DNA of 64,000 nucleotides from Propionibacteriaceae bacterium (GCA_031285845.1 JAITVK010000022.1:1-64000); one strand, 5' to 3'. Numbered from the stretch's first letter, positions 53,371-62,232 are shown. The notes: a model not told the origin generated them from the letters alone. Translations and numbers: made by a program.

Positions 53371-54240
53371 TCAGTCAGCCAGCGGTCCGAAGGGCAGACC
53401 GAGACGCTCTAACATCGCCTGTCCGCCGTCTTCTTCAGTCAACACCCACAGCCCGCGGCTGGTGACCGTGATCGTGTTCTCCCAATGGGCGGCGTCTGAG
53501 CCGTCGACGGTCACCACCGTCCAGTCGTCGTCGAGGATGGCGACGTTGTCGTCGCCCAAGGTCGCCATGGGTTCGATGGCCAGACACATTCCCTGTCTGA
53601 TCGGGGCTCCGCCCCGCGTACGATAATTGGGAATGTCGGGGTCTTGATGCATGTGGTGGCCGATGCCGTGGCCGGTGAAATCGCGCACGATGCCATAGGA
53701 TCCGGCCCGGTTGAGGCTGCGTTGGACCGCCGACGAGATGTCGGAGATGGTTCCACCCAATCGGGCTGCGCCGATGCCGGCCCACAGGGACGCCTCGGTC
53801 GCCTGGTTGAGCCTGCCTCGTGCCGCCGTTTCTGGGGTCGACGCGGATTGTCCGGTCTGACCAGGCACGATGACTGATCGGGCGGCGTCTCCGTTCAATC
53901 CCTCGACGATCGCGCCGAAGTCGATCGAGAGCAGATCGCCTTGGTGGAGCACACGTTGGGAGGGGATGCCGTGGACGACTTCGTTGTTGACTGACAAACA
54001 GGTCACGGCCGGATAAGGGGCGATGCCGAAACCCGGCTCGTACCCTAGGAAGTTGGAGGTCGCGTGAGCGTGCGCCAAAGCCTCCACGGCGATGGCGTCG
54101 ACCTCGTGAGTGGTCATCCCCGCCTGGACCGCGTCCGTCATGTCGCGCAGTGCGCGAGCGACCACGAGGCCTGCCCGTCGCATGAGTTTGAGCTCATCGA
54201 CGGACAGGATCTCGATGGAGTCGCGTCGGCGGCGTCTCAC
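53371..54240 (-). CDS. map: Methionine aminopeptidase
   Basis: Removes the initiator methionine from nascent proteins. The 289 residues belong to the type I pita-bread fold. Metal ligands are seen in SIDFGAIVEGLNGDAA (Asp pair), GHGIGHHMHQDPDIPNY (His) and CLAIEPMATLG (Glu). The GTG start overlaps the adk stop by four bases (GTGA), so map is coupled to adk. secY, which usually precedes adk, is not here. Confidence 0.95.
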   Translation of the reverse strand: MRRRRRDSIEILSVDELKLMRRAGLVVARALRDMTDAVQAGMTTHEVDAIAVEALAHAHATSNFLGYEPGFGIAPYPAVTCLSVNNEVVHGIPSQRVLHQGDLLSIDFGAIVEGLNGDAARSVIVPGQTGQSASTPETAARGRLNQATEASLWAGIGAARLGGTISDISSAVQRSLNRAGSYGIVRDFTGHGIGHHMHQDPDIPNYRTRGGAPIRQGMCLAIEPMATLGDDNVAILDDDWTVVTVDGSDAAHWENTITVTSRGLWVLTEEDGGQAMLERLGLPFGPLAD

Positions 54241-54800
54241 TTTTTCAGTGCGGCGATGATGCGAGCGTGAACCTCGTCAACCTCGCCCAGGCCGTCGACC
54301 TCGACCAGAAGACCACGATCGCGGTAGAGAGCCAGCAACGGGGCAGTCTCGGCGGTGTAGACCTCGAAGCGGCGACGGATCGTCTCCTCGTTGTCGTCAG
54401 CGCGGCCTTCGATCTGCGCGCGCTTGGCCATCCGCTTGATCAGCGTCTCCTCGTTGACGACCAGGCTGAGCACTGCGTCCAGGCTGATTCCCAGTTTGAC
54501 CAGGATGCCATCCAGCGCCTCGGCCTGGGCCACCGTACGCGGGAAGCCATCTAGCAGGAAGCCCGTGGCGGTGTCGGGTTTGGCCAACCGATCCGCGACC
54601 AGGTCGACGGTCACCGAGTCGGGAACCAGTTCGCCCTTCTCCATGATCTGCGAGACCACTTTGCCCAACTCGGTCTGCTCCGCCACATTGGAGCGGAAGA
54701 TCGCGCCAGTCGAGATCTCGGGAATGCCGAACTCCTCAGCGACTTTCTTCCCCTGTGTGCCCTTGCCAGCCCCTGGAGGGCCCATGATCAACATCCGCAT
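54237..54800 (-). CDS. adk: Adenylate kinase
   Basis: Interconverts AMP + ATP and two ADP. The 187 residues start MRMLIMGPPGAGKGTQGKKV with the P-loop. FLLDGFPRTVAQAEAL and the short-LID form follow, without the zinc-LID insertion, which is normal for high-GC Gram-positives. ATG 54800 has AAAGGAAT upstream. It forms a coupled pair with map. Confidence 0.96.
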   Translation of the reverse strand: MRMLIMGPPGAGKGTQGKKVAEEFGIPEISTGAIFRSNVAEQTELGKVVSQIMEKGELVPDSVTVDLVADRLAKPDTATGFLLDGFPRTVAQAEALDGILVKLGISLDAVLSLVVNEETLIKRMAKRAQIEGRADDNEETIRRRFEVYTAETAPLLALYRDRGLLVEVDGLGEVDEVHARIIAALKK

Positions 54801-54949
54801 TGGGATTCCTTTCGAGTCTTGTCGGCCCCCATAATCGAGCCGATATGACTCTACCATCGAGCGGTGGTCTGAGGTTGTGAGGTCAAGGTGGGACAGTGGT
54901 CAGCACGGGCCGAGCAGTGATGTCCGACCGGTGTGATTTACTGGTGGAC

Positions 54950-55582
54950 ATGAGCATCAGACGACACATACGCGGGATCGGTCGCTTGGCGGCGGTCGCT
55001 GGAGCGTACTGGATTGGTCAGGCGGCCCAGCGACGTTGGGGAGCCCGTGACGACGAGGTGGAGGCGCGCCTGCCCGGTGATGAGATCGTCGGGCAGGCGC
55101 AGTACGAATCGACCCGCGCGATCTCGATCGACGCCCCGGCTGACCAAGTGTGGCCCTGGCTGGTGCAACTGGGCCAAGGCCGTGGCGGCTTCTACTCCTA
55201 TGATCATCTGGAGAACCTGTTCGGGCTCGACATCCACTCGGCGACCACCGTCGAGGATCAGTGGCAGAATCTCGCCGTCGGCGACATGGTGTCCCTAGGG
55301 CAAGGCGCCAAGCTTGAGGCACGCGTTGTGGAGCCGGGGCGGGCGCTGGTCCTCGCCAATCCAGCCGAGGCGCCCGATTCGGGGCCGCTGCGCTTCGACG
55401 CGTCGTGGGCCTTCATCCTTGAACCGGTCGGTGACAAGGCTTGTCGTCTGATTGAACGGGAGCGTTACGCCAGCGCCAACCCGGTGATGAAACCCATTTT
55501 TCACGCTGTCGGCTGGGTGTCGGCTGTGATGTCGACCAAGATGCTGCGGACGATCCGCGACCGCAGTCAGACGGTGGCGTGA
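54950..55582 (+). CDS. SRPBCC-like protein with N-terminal hydrophobic segment
   Basis: A 210-residue protein with a START/SRPBCC-type lipid-binding fold. ISIDAPADQVWPWLVQLGQGRGGFYSYD followed by LENLFGLDIHSA is the recognisable core, common in actinobacterial polyketide-cyclase-like proteins. The ligand is unknown. The start is uncertain: ATG 54950, ATG 54920 and GTG 54896 are all possible. It is divergent from adk and convergent with the ASCH gene. Confidence 0.75.
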   Translation: MSIRRHIRGIGRLAAVAGAYWIGQAAQRRWGARDDEVEARLPGDEIVGQAQYESTRAISIDAPADQVWPWLVQLGQGRGGFYSYDHLENLFGLDIHSATTVEDQWQNLAVGDMVSLGQGAKLEARVVEPGRALVLANPAEAPDSGPLRFDASWAFILEPVGDKACRLIERERYASANPVMKPIFHAVGWVSAVMSTKMLRTIRDRSQTVA

Positions 55583-55637
55583 GGTCCGCCTGACCGCAGT
55601 CCGCGTCATGACGAAGCCGCGAAGTGAGTCGTCGGTA

Positions 55638-55652
55638 GCCGTCGGCGACGGC
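55638..55652. terminator. Bidirectional hairpin between convergent genes
   Basis: GCCGTC and GACGGC form a 6-bp stem with a GGC loop, and near-complementary flanks (GTGAGTC / GAGTCAC) may extend it. It lies between the SRPBCC and ASCH stop codons. Confidence 0.5.
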
Positions 55653-55656
55653 TGAG

Positions 55657-56205
55657 TCACGGATATAAGACGACGAATCGCTCCCACACCACCTTGGTCG
55701 AGTCATCGACCTCGTACCCATAGCTCGAGAACGCCTGGCGGTGGACCTCGCGCCAGTGATCCAGACTGCGGTCACCCTCGCCTTCGGCGGCGGCCTGTTC
55801 GGCGGTGATCTGCCCGAACGTGGTGGTGACGACCTCGACATCGCGAATCAGCGCCTTCGGTGTGCCCGCGCCGTCGAGCACGATCGACAGATCACCGACC
55901 TTGGGCAGCGGTTCGTCGTCGACGTAATCCTGATACGGCCCGGTGGTGGCTGTCTTATCGCCACTGAGCACCCGATTCACCAACTCGTCGGCCAACTCGG
56001 GCGTGCTGCCGAAGCTCCACGCCGGGGGAGCCATCGCCTGCCCCCAGGAGGTGCCCATGAAGACCTCGACTTCGCCGAGATCGGCATGCAGGCTGGCGAC
56101 TGCCCAGAACCGCTGCAACTGGTCGGAGTCGGTGTGGGCCTCATCGGTGGGAGCGTCGTCGTGGTCAGCGTCGGGCCCGCCCGCATTGTCGGTGTCTGTG
56201 TTCAT
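55657..56205 (-). CDS. ASCH-domain protein
   Basis: A 182-residue protein with an ASCH fold, related to PUA domains and often RNA-binding. MAPPAWSFGSTPELADELVN, SGDKTATTG and PKVGDLSIVLDGAGTPKALI are typical. The N-terminal ~25 residues are acidic and probably disordered. The specific RNA or nucleotide target is unknown. It is divergent from the AAA ATPase gene with 74 bases between starts. Confidence 0.85.
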   Translation of the reverse strand: MNTDTDNAGGPDADHDDAPTDEAHTDSDQLQRFWAVASLHADLGEVEVFMGTSWGQAMAPPAWSFGSTPELADELVNRVLSGDKTATTGPYQDYVDDEPLPKVGDLSIVLDGAGTPKALIRDVEVVTTTFGQITAEQAAAEGEGDRSLDHWREVHRQAFSSYGYEVDDSTKVVWERFVVLYP

Positions 56206-56279
56206 GGGTCAATCTTCGCACACCGATCGAAATGTCGGATCTGCGCACTAGGCTGCGAGGCAGATCGAGGAGAGGAACC

Positions 56280-57002
56280 ATGCTCTACGACCAGTACCTT
56301 CAAGACGTCCGACTCGAGGCCGACGCTCCGAACGTCGGTTTTCCGTACGCCCTTCCTGTGGTGAGCGGGTTGCGCCACACGCCATTGTTGTTCCATCCGA
56401 AGATGACATTTCTGGTTGGGGAGAACGGGTCGGGCAAATCGACCCTGCTCGAAGCGATCGCCATGATTTTGGGGTTCAACCCGGAGGGCGGGACAAAGAA
56501 CCTGCGCTTCTCCACCCGGGACACTCACTCGGATCTGCGCATGCATTTGCGAATTGGCAAGGGCCGGCGCGCTCGACGAGGATTCTTCTTTCGAGCCGAG
56601 TCGTTCTATAACGTCGCCAGCGCGATCGATGACATCAACGGTACGGAGGCTTACGGCGGGCGCTCCTTGCATCTGCAATCCCATGGCGAGTCGTTCCTGA
56701 CCTTGGCCGCCAACCAGTTTTCCGATCATGGTCTGTTCCTGTTGGACGAGCCGGAGGCGGCCTTGTCTCCTGGTCGTCAGTTGTCGGTTCTGTCCCTGAT
56801 CCATCAGTCGATCCTCCAGGGCAGTCAGTACGTCATGGCGACCCACTCGCCGATCCTCATGGCCTATCCCGACGCCTGGATCTATCATCTGACCGATCGG
56901 GGCCTGGAGCGGGTCGACTACGATGACACCGAGCATGTCCAGATCACGCGTAACTTCTTGGCCAGTCCCACCCGGATGATGAGGCACCTGCTGGACGAGT
57001 AG
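56280..57002 (+). CDS. Stand-alone ABC/AAA-type ATPase (RecF/SMC-like)
   Basis: A 240-residue cytoplasmic ATPase. Walker A is GENGSGKS near residue 50, a signature-like SHGES near 140, Walker B LFLLDEPEAALS near 155, and the switch histidine MATHSPILMA near 190. No transmembrane or coiled-coil region is present, so it resembles the small predicted AAA_21 ATPases of unknown role. ATG 56280 has GAGAGGAACC directly upstream. Confidence 0.85.
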   Translation: MLYDQYLQDVRLEADAPNVGFPYALPVVSGLRHTPLLFHPKMTFLVGENGSGKSTLLEAIAMILGFNPEGGTKNLRFSTRDTHSDLRMHLRIGKGRRARRGFFFRAESFYNVASAIDDINGTEAYGGRSLHLQSHGESFLTLAANQFSDHGLFLLDEPEAALSPGRQLSVLSLIHQSILQGSQYVMATHSPILMAYPDAWIYHLTDRGLERVDYDDTEHVQITRNFLASPTRMMRHLLDE

Positions 57003-57075
57003 TCGCGGTGGCCGTCGGAGGGGGTGTCGCCGCGGCGGAGCAGGGGGTGTTCGCGCGATATGATGAGGGTATTCT

Positions 57076-57112
57076 CATGATCGATTCACGGCATCTGATG
57101 CCATCCCATGAT
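57076..57112 (+). promoter_or_regulatory. Palindrome flanked by direct repeats before the two-component operon
   Basis: GGCATC-T-GATGCC (57090-57102) is a perfect palindrome. CATGAT occurs on each side, at 57076-57081 and 57107-57112. These lie about 100 bases upstream of the operon and could be binding sites for its regulator. Confidence 0.45.
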
Positions 57113-57215
57113 GAAATAGTGCCCAAAATCCTCAGGGGCATGATCGAGAGCGAAGACGTTGGTCGATCCGGTCAGAGGTCGTAGGAACAGTCCTGTGTGA
57201 CGATTGGAGATGGTC

Positions 57216-57788
57216 GTGGGCAAGCGTACGGTCTTGTGGGTGGTGGTCGGGGTGCTGCTCGTCAGCGGAATCGGGGCAGGAGTGGCTTTGGCACTGCCGC
57301 CGACGCCCCAGTCGGGTGTCCAACCGTGGTTGACGGTGCCCAGCCCGACATCGTCGGTCACTGGTGGCGCCGACGCGCCCGGCTCGCCGTCTGGTTCGGA
57401 CTCCTTGGATCCAGCGGCGTCTGGCGTGGGTCAACGCGCTGCTGGATGGGGTCAGTCTCCGCTCGCTGGGACCGGGCAACGCGCGTCAGCGGGGACCGGG
57501 CAGTGTGCTGCCGGGGCCGGTCAGTGTTCGCCGGCCGAGTCAGGGGAGTGCCCCGCCGGAACGGGTCAGTGCGCCGCGGGGGCAGGCCATGGTGCGGGAG
57601 CCGGCCAAGACGCGGGCTCAGGTCAGGGGACAGGATCCGGCCAAGGCACGGGCCAGGGCGCTGGACAAGGCACGGGCGCGGGAGCCGGTCAGGGCACGGG
57701 TCAGTGCGCGGCTGGAGCGGGTCAATGCGGGCAGCATGGCCGGATGGTCGACATGCCCGAGCCGGGACACGGTCGACATTGCGGATGA
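57216..57788 (+). CDS. Secreted Gly/Gln/Cys-rich low-complexity protein coupled to a histidine kinase
   Basis: I do not recognise a family. The 190 residues start with a hydrophobic signal segment (LWVVVGVLLVSGIGAGVALA). The mature part is dominated by Gly-Thr-Gly-Gln and Ala-Gly-Ala-Gly steps, with about seven cysteines, mostly as GQC, and a His-rich C-terminus (GQHGRM, GHGRHCG). GTG 57216 is preferred since GGAG lies six bases before it; ATG 57210 is an alternative. The stop overlaps the kinase ATG (ATGA), so it is translated with the sensor. A metal- or redox-related sensory role is inference. Confidence 0.65.
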   Translation: MGKRTVLWVVVGVLLVSGIGAGVALALPPTPQSGVQPWLTVPSPTSSVTGGADAPGSPSGSDSLDPAASGVGQRAAGWGQSPLAGTGQRASAGTGQCAAGAGQCSPAESGECPAGTGQCAAGAGHGAGAGQDAGSGQGTGSGQGTGQGAGQGTGAGAGQGTGQCAAGAGQCGQHGRMVDMPEPGHGRHCG

Positions 57789-59212
57789 GTCCGATGCCAT
57801 CACGTCACCGCTTGTCAGCCCTGTCAGTTCGCTCCCGCGTGATCATCGCGGTTTGTGCGCTGACAGGGCTGGCTTTGCTGGTGTCCGGTCTGGTGGTGAT
57901 GCTGTGGGGACGCGTCACCACTGATCGGCGTGTGATGGAGGATCATGAGGTGGCCGTCACGGCCTTGCGGCAGTTGGCCGCTCAGAACGACCCGGTCACT
58001 GGTCAGCCATGGTCGAGCGCGGACGCTTTGCTCCACTCGGCGATCCAACACACCAGCCTGGCTCCGGCTGAAGGTGTGATGGCGATCGCCGATGGCGAGG
58101 TGACGTGGACGGCCCCGGCCGGAGTTCGGCTACGCCCTGAGACCGATGACGCTCTCGTCGCCGCAGTCATTCCCGACACCGCGGCGACCACGACCACGTA
58201 CGGACGGCTGTCAACCCCGGTCACGCAGTGGCTCTACACCGTGGTTCCGGTCCATGTCAGCGGGCAACTCACCTCGGCGGCCGTCGTCCGGGTCACCGAC
58301 ATGGATCAGGAGTACCGCTTGCATGCTCCGATCTACTGGGCTTACGCGACGGTGTCGGGGATCGCCTTGGTCGTCATCGCGGGGCTGTGTTGGTTGTTGG
58401 TGGGGCGGCTGTTGCGTCCCATCGCCATGGTTCGCCGTACGGCCGAGGAGATAACGGCCACCGATTCGTCGAAGCGTATCCCGGTGACCGGACACGACGA
58501 TCTGGCCCTGCTGTCGACCACCATCAATTCGATGCTTGACCGCTTGGACGTCGCCGCTCGGGATCAACGCCGGTCGCTTGATGACATCGGCCATGAGCTT
58601 CGCACTCCGCTGACCATCGCCCGAGGCCACCTGGAGCTGATGGATCTGGCCGACCCAGTCGACGCCAGCGAGACCCGTGACGTCGTCCTCAGCGAGCTTG
58701 ATCGGATGCGTCGACTGGTCGACGATCTGCTCACGCTCGCTCATAGCCGCGAGCCGCGGTTGTTGCATCTGCAATCGACGGACCTGGTTCAGCTGACTGA
58801 CGAGACCATCACCAAAGCGACCAGTCTCGGTGACCGGGTCTGGCAGCTCGAATCGGTCGCTGAGGTGTCGGAGTGGTTGGATCCCCAGCGGATCACTCAG
58901 GCGTGGCTGCAATTGGCGGCCAACGCGGTTCAGTATTCGCCGCCCGGCAGTGTGATCGCCATCGGCAGCGCGGTGGAGGCGGGCCAGGTGCGCCTGTGGG
59001 TACGCGACGAGGGTCAGGGGATCGCGCTGGAGGATCAGCCACGGGTGTTCGAGCGCCATGAGCGTGGCTCCAGCGGGACGGGAACCGGCTTGGGGCTGGC
59101 CATCGTCGCCGCGATAGCCCGATCCCATGGCGGCGACGTCGAGCTCGAGTCTGAGGTCGGCGTGGGATCCACATTCACCATCCGGCTACCGTGGAGGTCC
59201 AACCCCTCGTGA
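57785..59212 (+). CDS. Two-component sensor histidine kinase
   Basis: A membrane sensor of 475 residues. TM1 (about 15-36), an extracytoplasmic domain of about 140 residues, TM2 (about 182-203), HAMP (about 205-255), HisKA with phospho-acceptor His270 in IGHELRTPL, and a HATPase domain with NAVQYS, DEGQGI and GTGLGLAI. ATG 57785 overlaps the preceding gene by four bases; a frame open further upstream would produce an implausible Arg-rich N-terminus and is a shadow of that gene. Its stop overlaps the regulator start by four bases. Confidence 0.92.
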   Translation: MSPMPSRHRLSALSVRSRVIIAVCALTGLALLVSGLVVMLWGRVTTDRRVMEDHEVAVTALRQLAAQNDPVTGQPWSSADALLHSAIQHTSLAPAEGVMAIADGEVTWTAPAGVRLRPETDDALVAAVIPDTAATTTTYGRLSTPVTQWLYTVVPVHVSGQLTSAAVVRVTDMDQEYRLHAPIYWAYATVSGIALVVIAGLCWLLVGRLLRPIAMVRRTAEEITATDSSKRIPVTGHDDLALLSTTINSMLDRLDVAARDQRRSLDDIGHELRTPLTIARGHLELMDLADPVDASETRDVVLSELDRMRRLVDDLLTLAHSREPRLLHLQSTDLVQLTDETITKATSLGDRVWQLESVAEVSEWLDPQRITQAWLQLAANAVQYSPPGSVIAIGSAVEAGQVRLWVRDEGQGIALEDQPRVFERHERGSSGTGTGLGLAIVAAIARSHGGDVELESEVGVGSTFTIRLPWRSNPS

Positions 59213-59866
59213 CCCAGATTCTGTTGATTGAAGACGAGCCTCTGATCTCGGCTTTCATCGCCAAAGGGCTGAAGGCCGCGGGATTCGGCTGCGCGGTCGG
59301 ATCCACTGGTCAGGCGGGTTTGGCGACGGCGCGAAGTTCGCAGATCGACCTGATCATTCTCGATGTCGGCTTGCCAGACATGTCGGGCCTGGACGTCTTG
59401 GCGCACCTGCGCGGCGAAGGCTTCACCACCCCGGTCATCATCTTGACTGCGCGCTCATCAGCCCAGGACACGGTGGCAGGTCTGGTCGGTGGCGCGGACG
59501 ACTACATGGGCAAGCCATTCAGCTTTGATGAGTTGTTGGCCAGAGTACGGCTGCGGCTAAGGTCTCATCGTACGGCGGCTCCAGGCGCGCTTGTCCACGA
59601 CGACATCAGCTTGGATCTGCTGACTCGGCGAGTCCACGTGGCCGGTCGGGAACAGGATCTGTCAGCGCGGGAGTTCGCTTTGCTGGAGACCTTCCTGCGT
59701 CATCCGGGCCAGGTGCTCAGCCGTGAGCAGCTGCTGTCCGCGGTTATGGGGTTTCGATTTCGATCCAGGTTCCAACATTGTCGACGTCTACGTTCGCTAC
59801 TTGCGTCAAAAGATCGGCCATGAACGGCTGATCACAGTACGCGGCATGGGCTATCGGTTGGTGTAG
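59209..59866 (+). pseudogene. OmpR-family response regulator with frameshift in the DNA-binding domain
   Basis: The receiver domain is intact, with acidic pocket ED, phospho-acceptor Asp52 in LDVGLPD and Lys in GKPFSFDEL. The winged-helix domain begins normally ([34 protein letters not shown]). One extra base near 59743-59745 then shifts the frame; as read, the protein ends at 59823 without the recognition helix and wing. Removing one base restores [20 protein letters not shown] and RGMGYRLV with a stop at 59864-59866 (219 residues). The GTG start overlaps the kinase stop (GTGA). Either a real inactivation or a sequencing error. Confidence 0.85.
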
Positions 59867-59907
59867 CAGCGCTGGGTCGGCGAGAACATGTCCGGTGGAG
59901 GGAAAAA

Positions 59908-59950
59908 CACGTCGGGTGGACTGTCCGCACTGGACAATCCACCCGACGTG
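59908..59950. terminator. Long 19-bp hairpin between convergent operons
   Basis: Arms at 59908-59926 and 59932-59950 (CACGTCGGGTGGA plus CTGTCC in the first) pair over 19 bases with a single G-U-type mismatch and a 5-nt loop. It lies between the response regulator and the transcarboxylase operon and should terminate both. AAAAA precedes it on the plus strand, giving a T tract for the minus-strand transcript. Confidence 0.9.
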
Positions 59951-59992
59951 GCAGTTCGACAATCCGGCGGTCATCCGCAGGACAGGTCGAGG

Positions 59993-60352
59993 TCAGGCTG
60001 GGTTGATCTCTATGATCGGGTCCCCACCTTGGACGGCTGCGCCGACCTTGACCAGGATGTTGCCGACCACACCGGCTTTCGCCGTGGTGATCTCGGTCTC
60101 CATCTTCATGGCTTCGAGCACAGCCACGACGTCGCCAGCGGCGACCGACTGACCCTGCTCGACCAGAATCTTGCGCACCGAACCGGCCAACGGCGCGGTC
60201 ACAGCGTTGGCTGAGGCGCTCGACGAGGTCGTGACCGGAGCCGCGCCGCCGGCGCCACCGCCGATGTTGACCGGGGGCAGCCCGGCTGGGGTTTCATCGA
60301 CCTCGACCTCGACCTCGTACGGGATCTGGTTGACAGTCACCTTCAATTTCAT
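59993..60352 (-). CDS. Methylmalonyl-CoA carboxytransferase 1.3S subunit (biotin carboxyl carrier)
   Basis: Carries the carboxyl group between the 12S and 5S sites of transcarboxylase. The 119 residues match the 123-residue P. freudenreichii 1.3S protein. The biotinyl domain at the C-terminus has the biotin-attachment motif EAMKM, with Lys83 modified. An Ala/Gly/Ser linker precedes it. It is the last gene of the operon. Confidence 0.95.
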   Translation of the reverse strand: MKLKVTVNQIPYEVEVEVDETPAGLPPVNIGGGAGGAAPVTTSSSASANAVTAPLAGSVRKILVEQGQSVAAGDVVAVLEAMKMETEITTAKAGVVGNILVKVGAAVQGGDPIIEINPA

Positions 60353-60370
60353 GTTCTTACTCCTTGCGAA

Positions 60371-60625
60371 TCACCGTACGGGTGTGTGGTTCAGTTGGGC
60401 GACACGGGTGCCTTTGGTCCACGTCGGCATGGACGCGAAACGCGGTTGGCGCTTCTCACCCTGATAGCCGAGATAGGCGGCGACCCCTGCCGCGATGGCG
60501 ACCAGAATATCTTCTGGCACGTCTTGGGCGTTGACCAAACGGAGCGACGTCACCTGCTGCTCCAACTGGTTGACTCGGCCCGACAAGGCCTTGACCAGGT
60601 CGAGCAACTCTTGATTCTGACTCAT
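60371..60625 (-). CDS. Small transcarboxylase-operon protein of unknown role
   Basis: An 84-residue protein between the 12S and 1.3S genes. An N-terminal helix (LLDLVKALSGRVNQLEQQV) looks like a short coiled coil. VPEDILVAIAAGVAAYLGYQG follows, then a basic tail. Its position recalls small accessory subunits of acyl-CoA and decarboxylating carboxylases, but I cannot assign it. AGAGGAAAGC lies before the ATG. Confidence 0.75.
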   Translation of the reverse strand: MSQNQELLDLVKALSGRVNQLEQQVTSLRLVNAQDVPEDILVAIAAGVAAYLGYQGEKRQPRFASMPTWTKGTRVAQLNHTPVR

Positions 60626-60678
60626 AGCTTTCCTCTCGCCGCCACGACCAAGCCTTCACCGGTCGTGACGGGCATTGC

Positions 60679-62232
60679 TCAACTGGGGAAGACCCCATGC
60701 TTCTTGGCTGGACGCAGCTTGCGCTTGCCCGCCAACTGCTCCAAAGCGAAGGCGACCTTCGCCCGGGTGACAGCCGGATCAATGATGTCGTCGACCAGAC
60801 CACGCGAGGCGGCCATGAACGGGGTGGCGAACGTGTCGCGATACTCCTGAATCATCTCGGCCTTCTTCGCCACCGGGTCTTCGGCAGCTTTGATCTGGCT
60901 GGCGAACACCACAGCGGCCGCGCCTTCAGCGCCCATGACGGCGATTTCAGCGGTCGGCCAAGCGAACACGGCGTCAGCCCCCAGGTCACGGCAAGCCATG
61001 GCCAGGTACGCTCCGCCGTACGCCTTGCGCAGCACGACGGTGACCAGCGGCACGGTGCAGGCGCTGTAGGCGAACAGCAGCTTGGCGCCGTGGCGAATGA
61101 TGCCACCATGCTCCTGGGCCACGCCGGGCAGGAAGCCAGGGACGTCGACCAAGGTGACGATCGGGATGTTGAACGAGTCGCAGAACCGGACGAAACGCGA
61201 ACCCTTGTCGGAGGCGTTGATGTCCAAGACACCGGCCATCGCGCTGGGCTGGTTGGCGACGAATCCGACCGTACGTCCGTTGACGCGGCCGAAACCGACG
61301 ACGATGTTCATCGCGTACTGCGCGTGGACCTCCAAGAAGTCGCCGCGATCAGCGATCTTCCGGATGATCTCACGCACGTCGTAGCCGCGGGTGCCTTCCA
61401 GCGGAACGATGTCGCGCAAAGACTCGTCAGGTTCGACGGTCATGTCCGGGTCGACGATCGGAGCCTCTTCGCCGTTGTTCTGCGGCAGAAAGCTCAGCAG
61501 CTTGCTGGCGATCAGAAGGGCCTGATCGTCGTCGTCGGCCACGAAATGAATGACGCCTGACTTCTGCATATGCGCGTCAGCGCCGCCCAACTCGTCCTGG
61601 GTGACCTCCTCGCCGGTGACCTGCTTGATCACGCCAGGACCCGTGATGAACATGTTCGCCTTGCGGGTCTGGATGATGAAGTCGGTCAGGGCCGGGGAGT
61701 ACGCCGCGCCGCCGGCGCACGGGCCGCAGATCACGGAGATCTGAGGCACCACGCCCGACAACTTGACGTTGGCGTAAAACACTTGGCCGTACCCGGACAA
61801 CGAGTCGATGCCCTCTTGGACACGCGCGCCGCCGGAGTCGTTGATGAAGACGAACGGGTTGCCGTTTTGCAGCGCCGCCTCCATCATCGCCACGACCTTG
61901 ATCGAGTGGGTCTCGCCGGCCGAGCCGCCCATGACGGTGAAGTCCTGGGAGGCCACGTTGATGGGACGGCCACGGACCAAACCTGATCCGGTGACGACGC
62001 CATCAGCCGCCGGGTCGGCGGTGTCCATCCCGAAGGTGACGGTGCGGTTCTTGCGGAACAGCCCGACCTCCTGGAATGTGTCGTGGTCGAGCAGGGTGTC
62101 CAGGCGCTCACGAGCGGTCTTCTTGCCCTGGGCGTGTTGCTTCTCAATACGCTTGGGGCCACCGCCCGCCTCGGTCTCAGCCCGCTTGTCAGCCAGCTGA
62201 GTCACGAGGTCGGTCATAGTCTGTGCAGCCAT
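60679..62232 (-). CDS. mmdA: Methylmalonyl-CoA carboxytransferase 12S subunit
   Basis: Catalyses carboxyl transfer from (S)-methylmalonyl-CoA to biotin on the 1.3S subunit, yielding propionyl-CoA. The 517 residues are a double crotonase-fold carboxyltransferase. GGSAGETHSIK and CGPCAGGAAYSPALTDF form the first oxyanion region, and ASDKGSRFVRFCDSFNIPIV, GIIRHGAKLLFAYS and KAYGGAYLAMACRDLGADAV the second. It starts three bases after the 5S stop, with GAGAGGG inside the 5S end as ribosome binding site. Confidence 0.96.
   Translation of the reverse strand: MAAQTMTDLVTQLADKRAETEAGGGPKRIEKQHAQGKKTARERLDTLLDHDTFQEVGLFRKNRTVTFGMDTADPAADGVVTGSGLVRGRPINVASQDFTVMGGSAGETHSIKVVAMMEAALQNGNPFVFINDSGGARVQEGIDSLSGYGQVFYANVKLSGVVPQISVICGPCAGGAAYSPALTDFIIQTRKANMFITGPGVIKQVTGEEVTQDELGGADAHMQKSGVIHFVADDDDQALLIASKLLSFLPQNNGEEAPIVDPDMTVEPDESLRDIVPLEGTRGYDVREIIRKIADRGDFLEVHAQYAMNIVVGFGRVNGRTVGFVANQPSAMAGVLDINASDKGSRFVRFCDSFNIPIVTLVDVPGFLPGVAQEHGGIIRHGAKLLFAYSACTVPLVTVVLRKAYGGAYLAMACRDLGADAVFAWPTAEIAVMGAEGAAAVVFASQIKAAEDPVAKKAEMIQEYRDTFATPFMAASRGLVDDIIDPAVTRAKVAFALEQLAGKRKLRPAKKHGVFPS

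Noticed and set aside
56280-57002. Treating the ASCH gene and stand-alone ATPase as a defence pair
   Set aside because: They are divergent, lack a nuclease or other effector, and both families also occur as ordinary housekeeping genes.
57197-57784. A longer histidine kinase starting near 57197
   Set aside because: That frame is an Arg/Gly-rich shadow of the Gly/Cys-rich gene; ATG 57785 gives a normal signal helix and an ATGA overlap.
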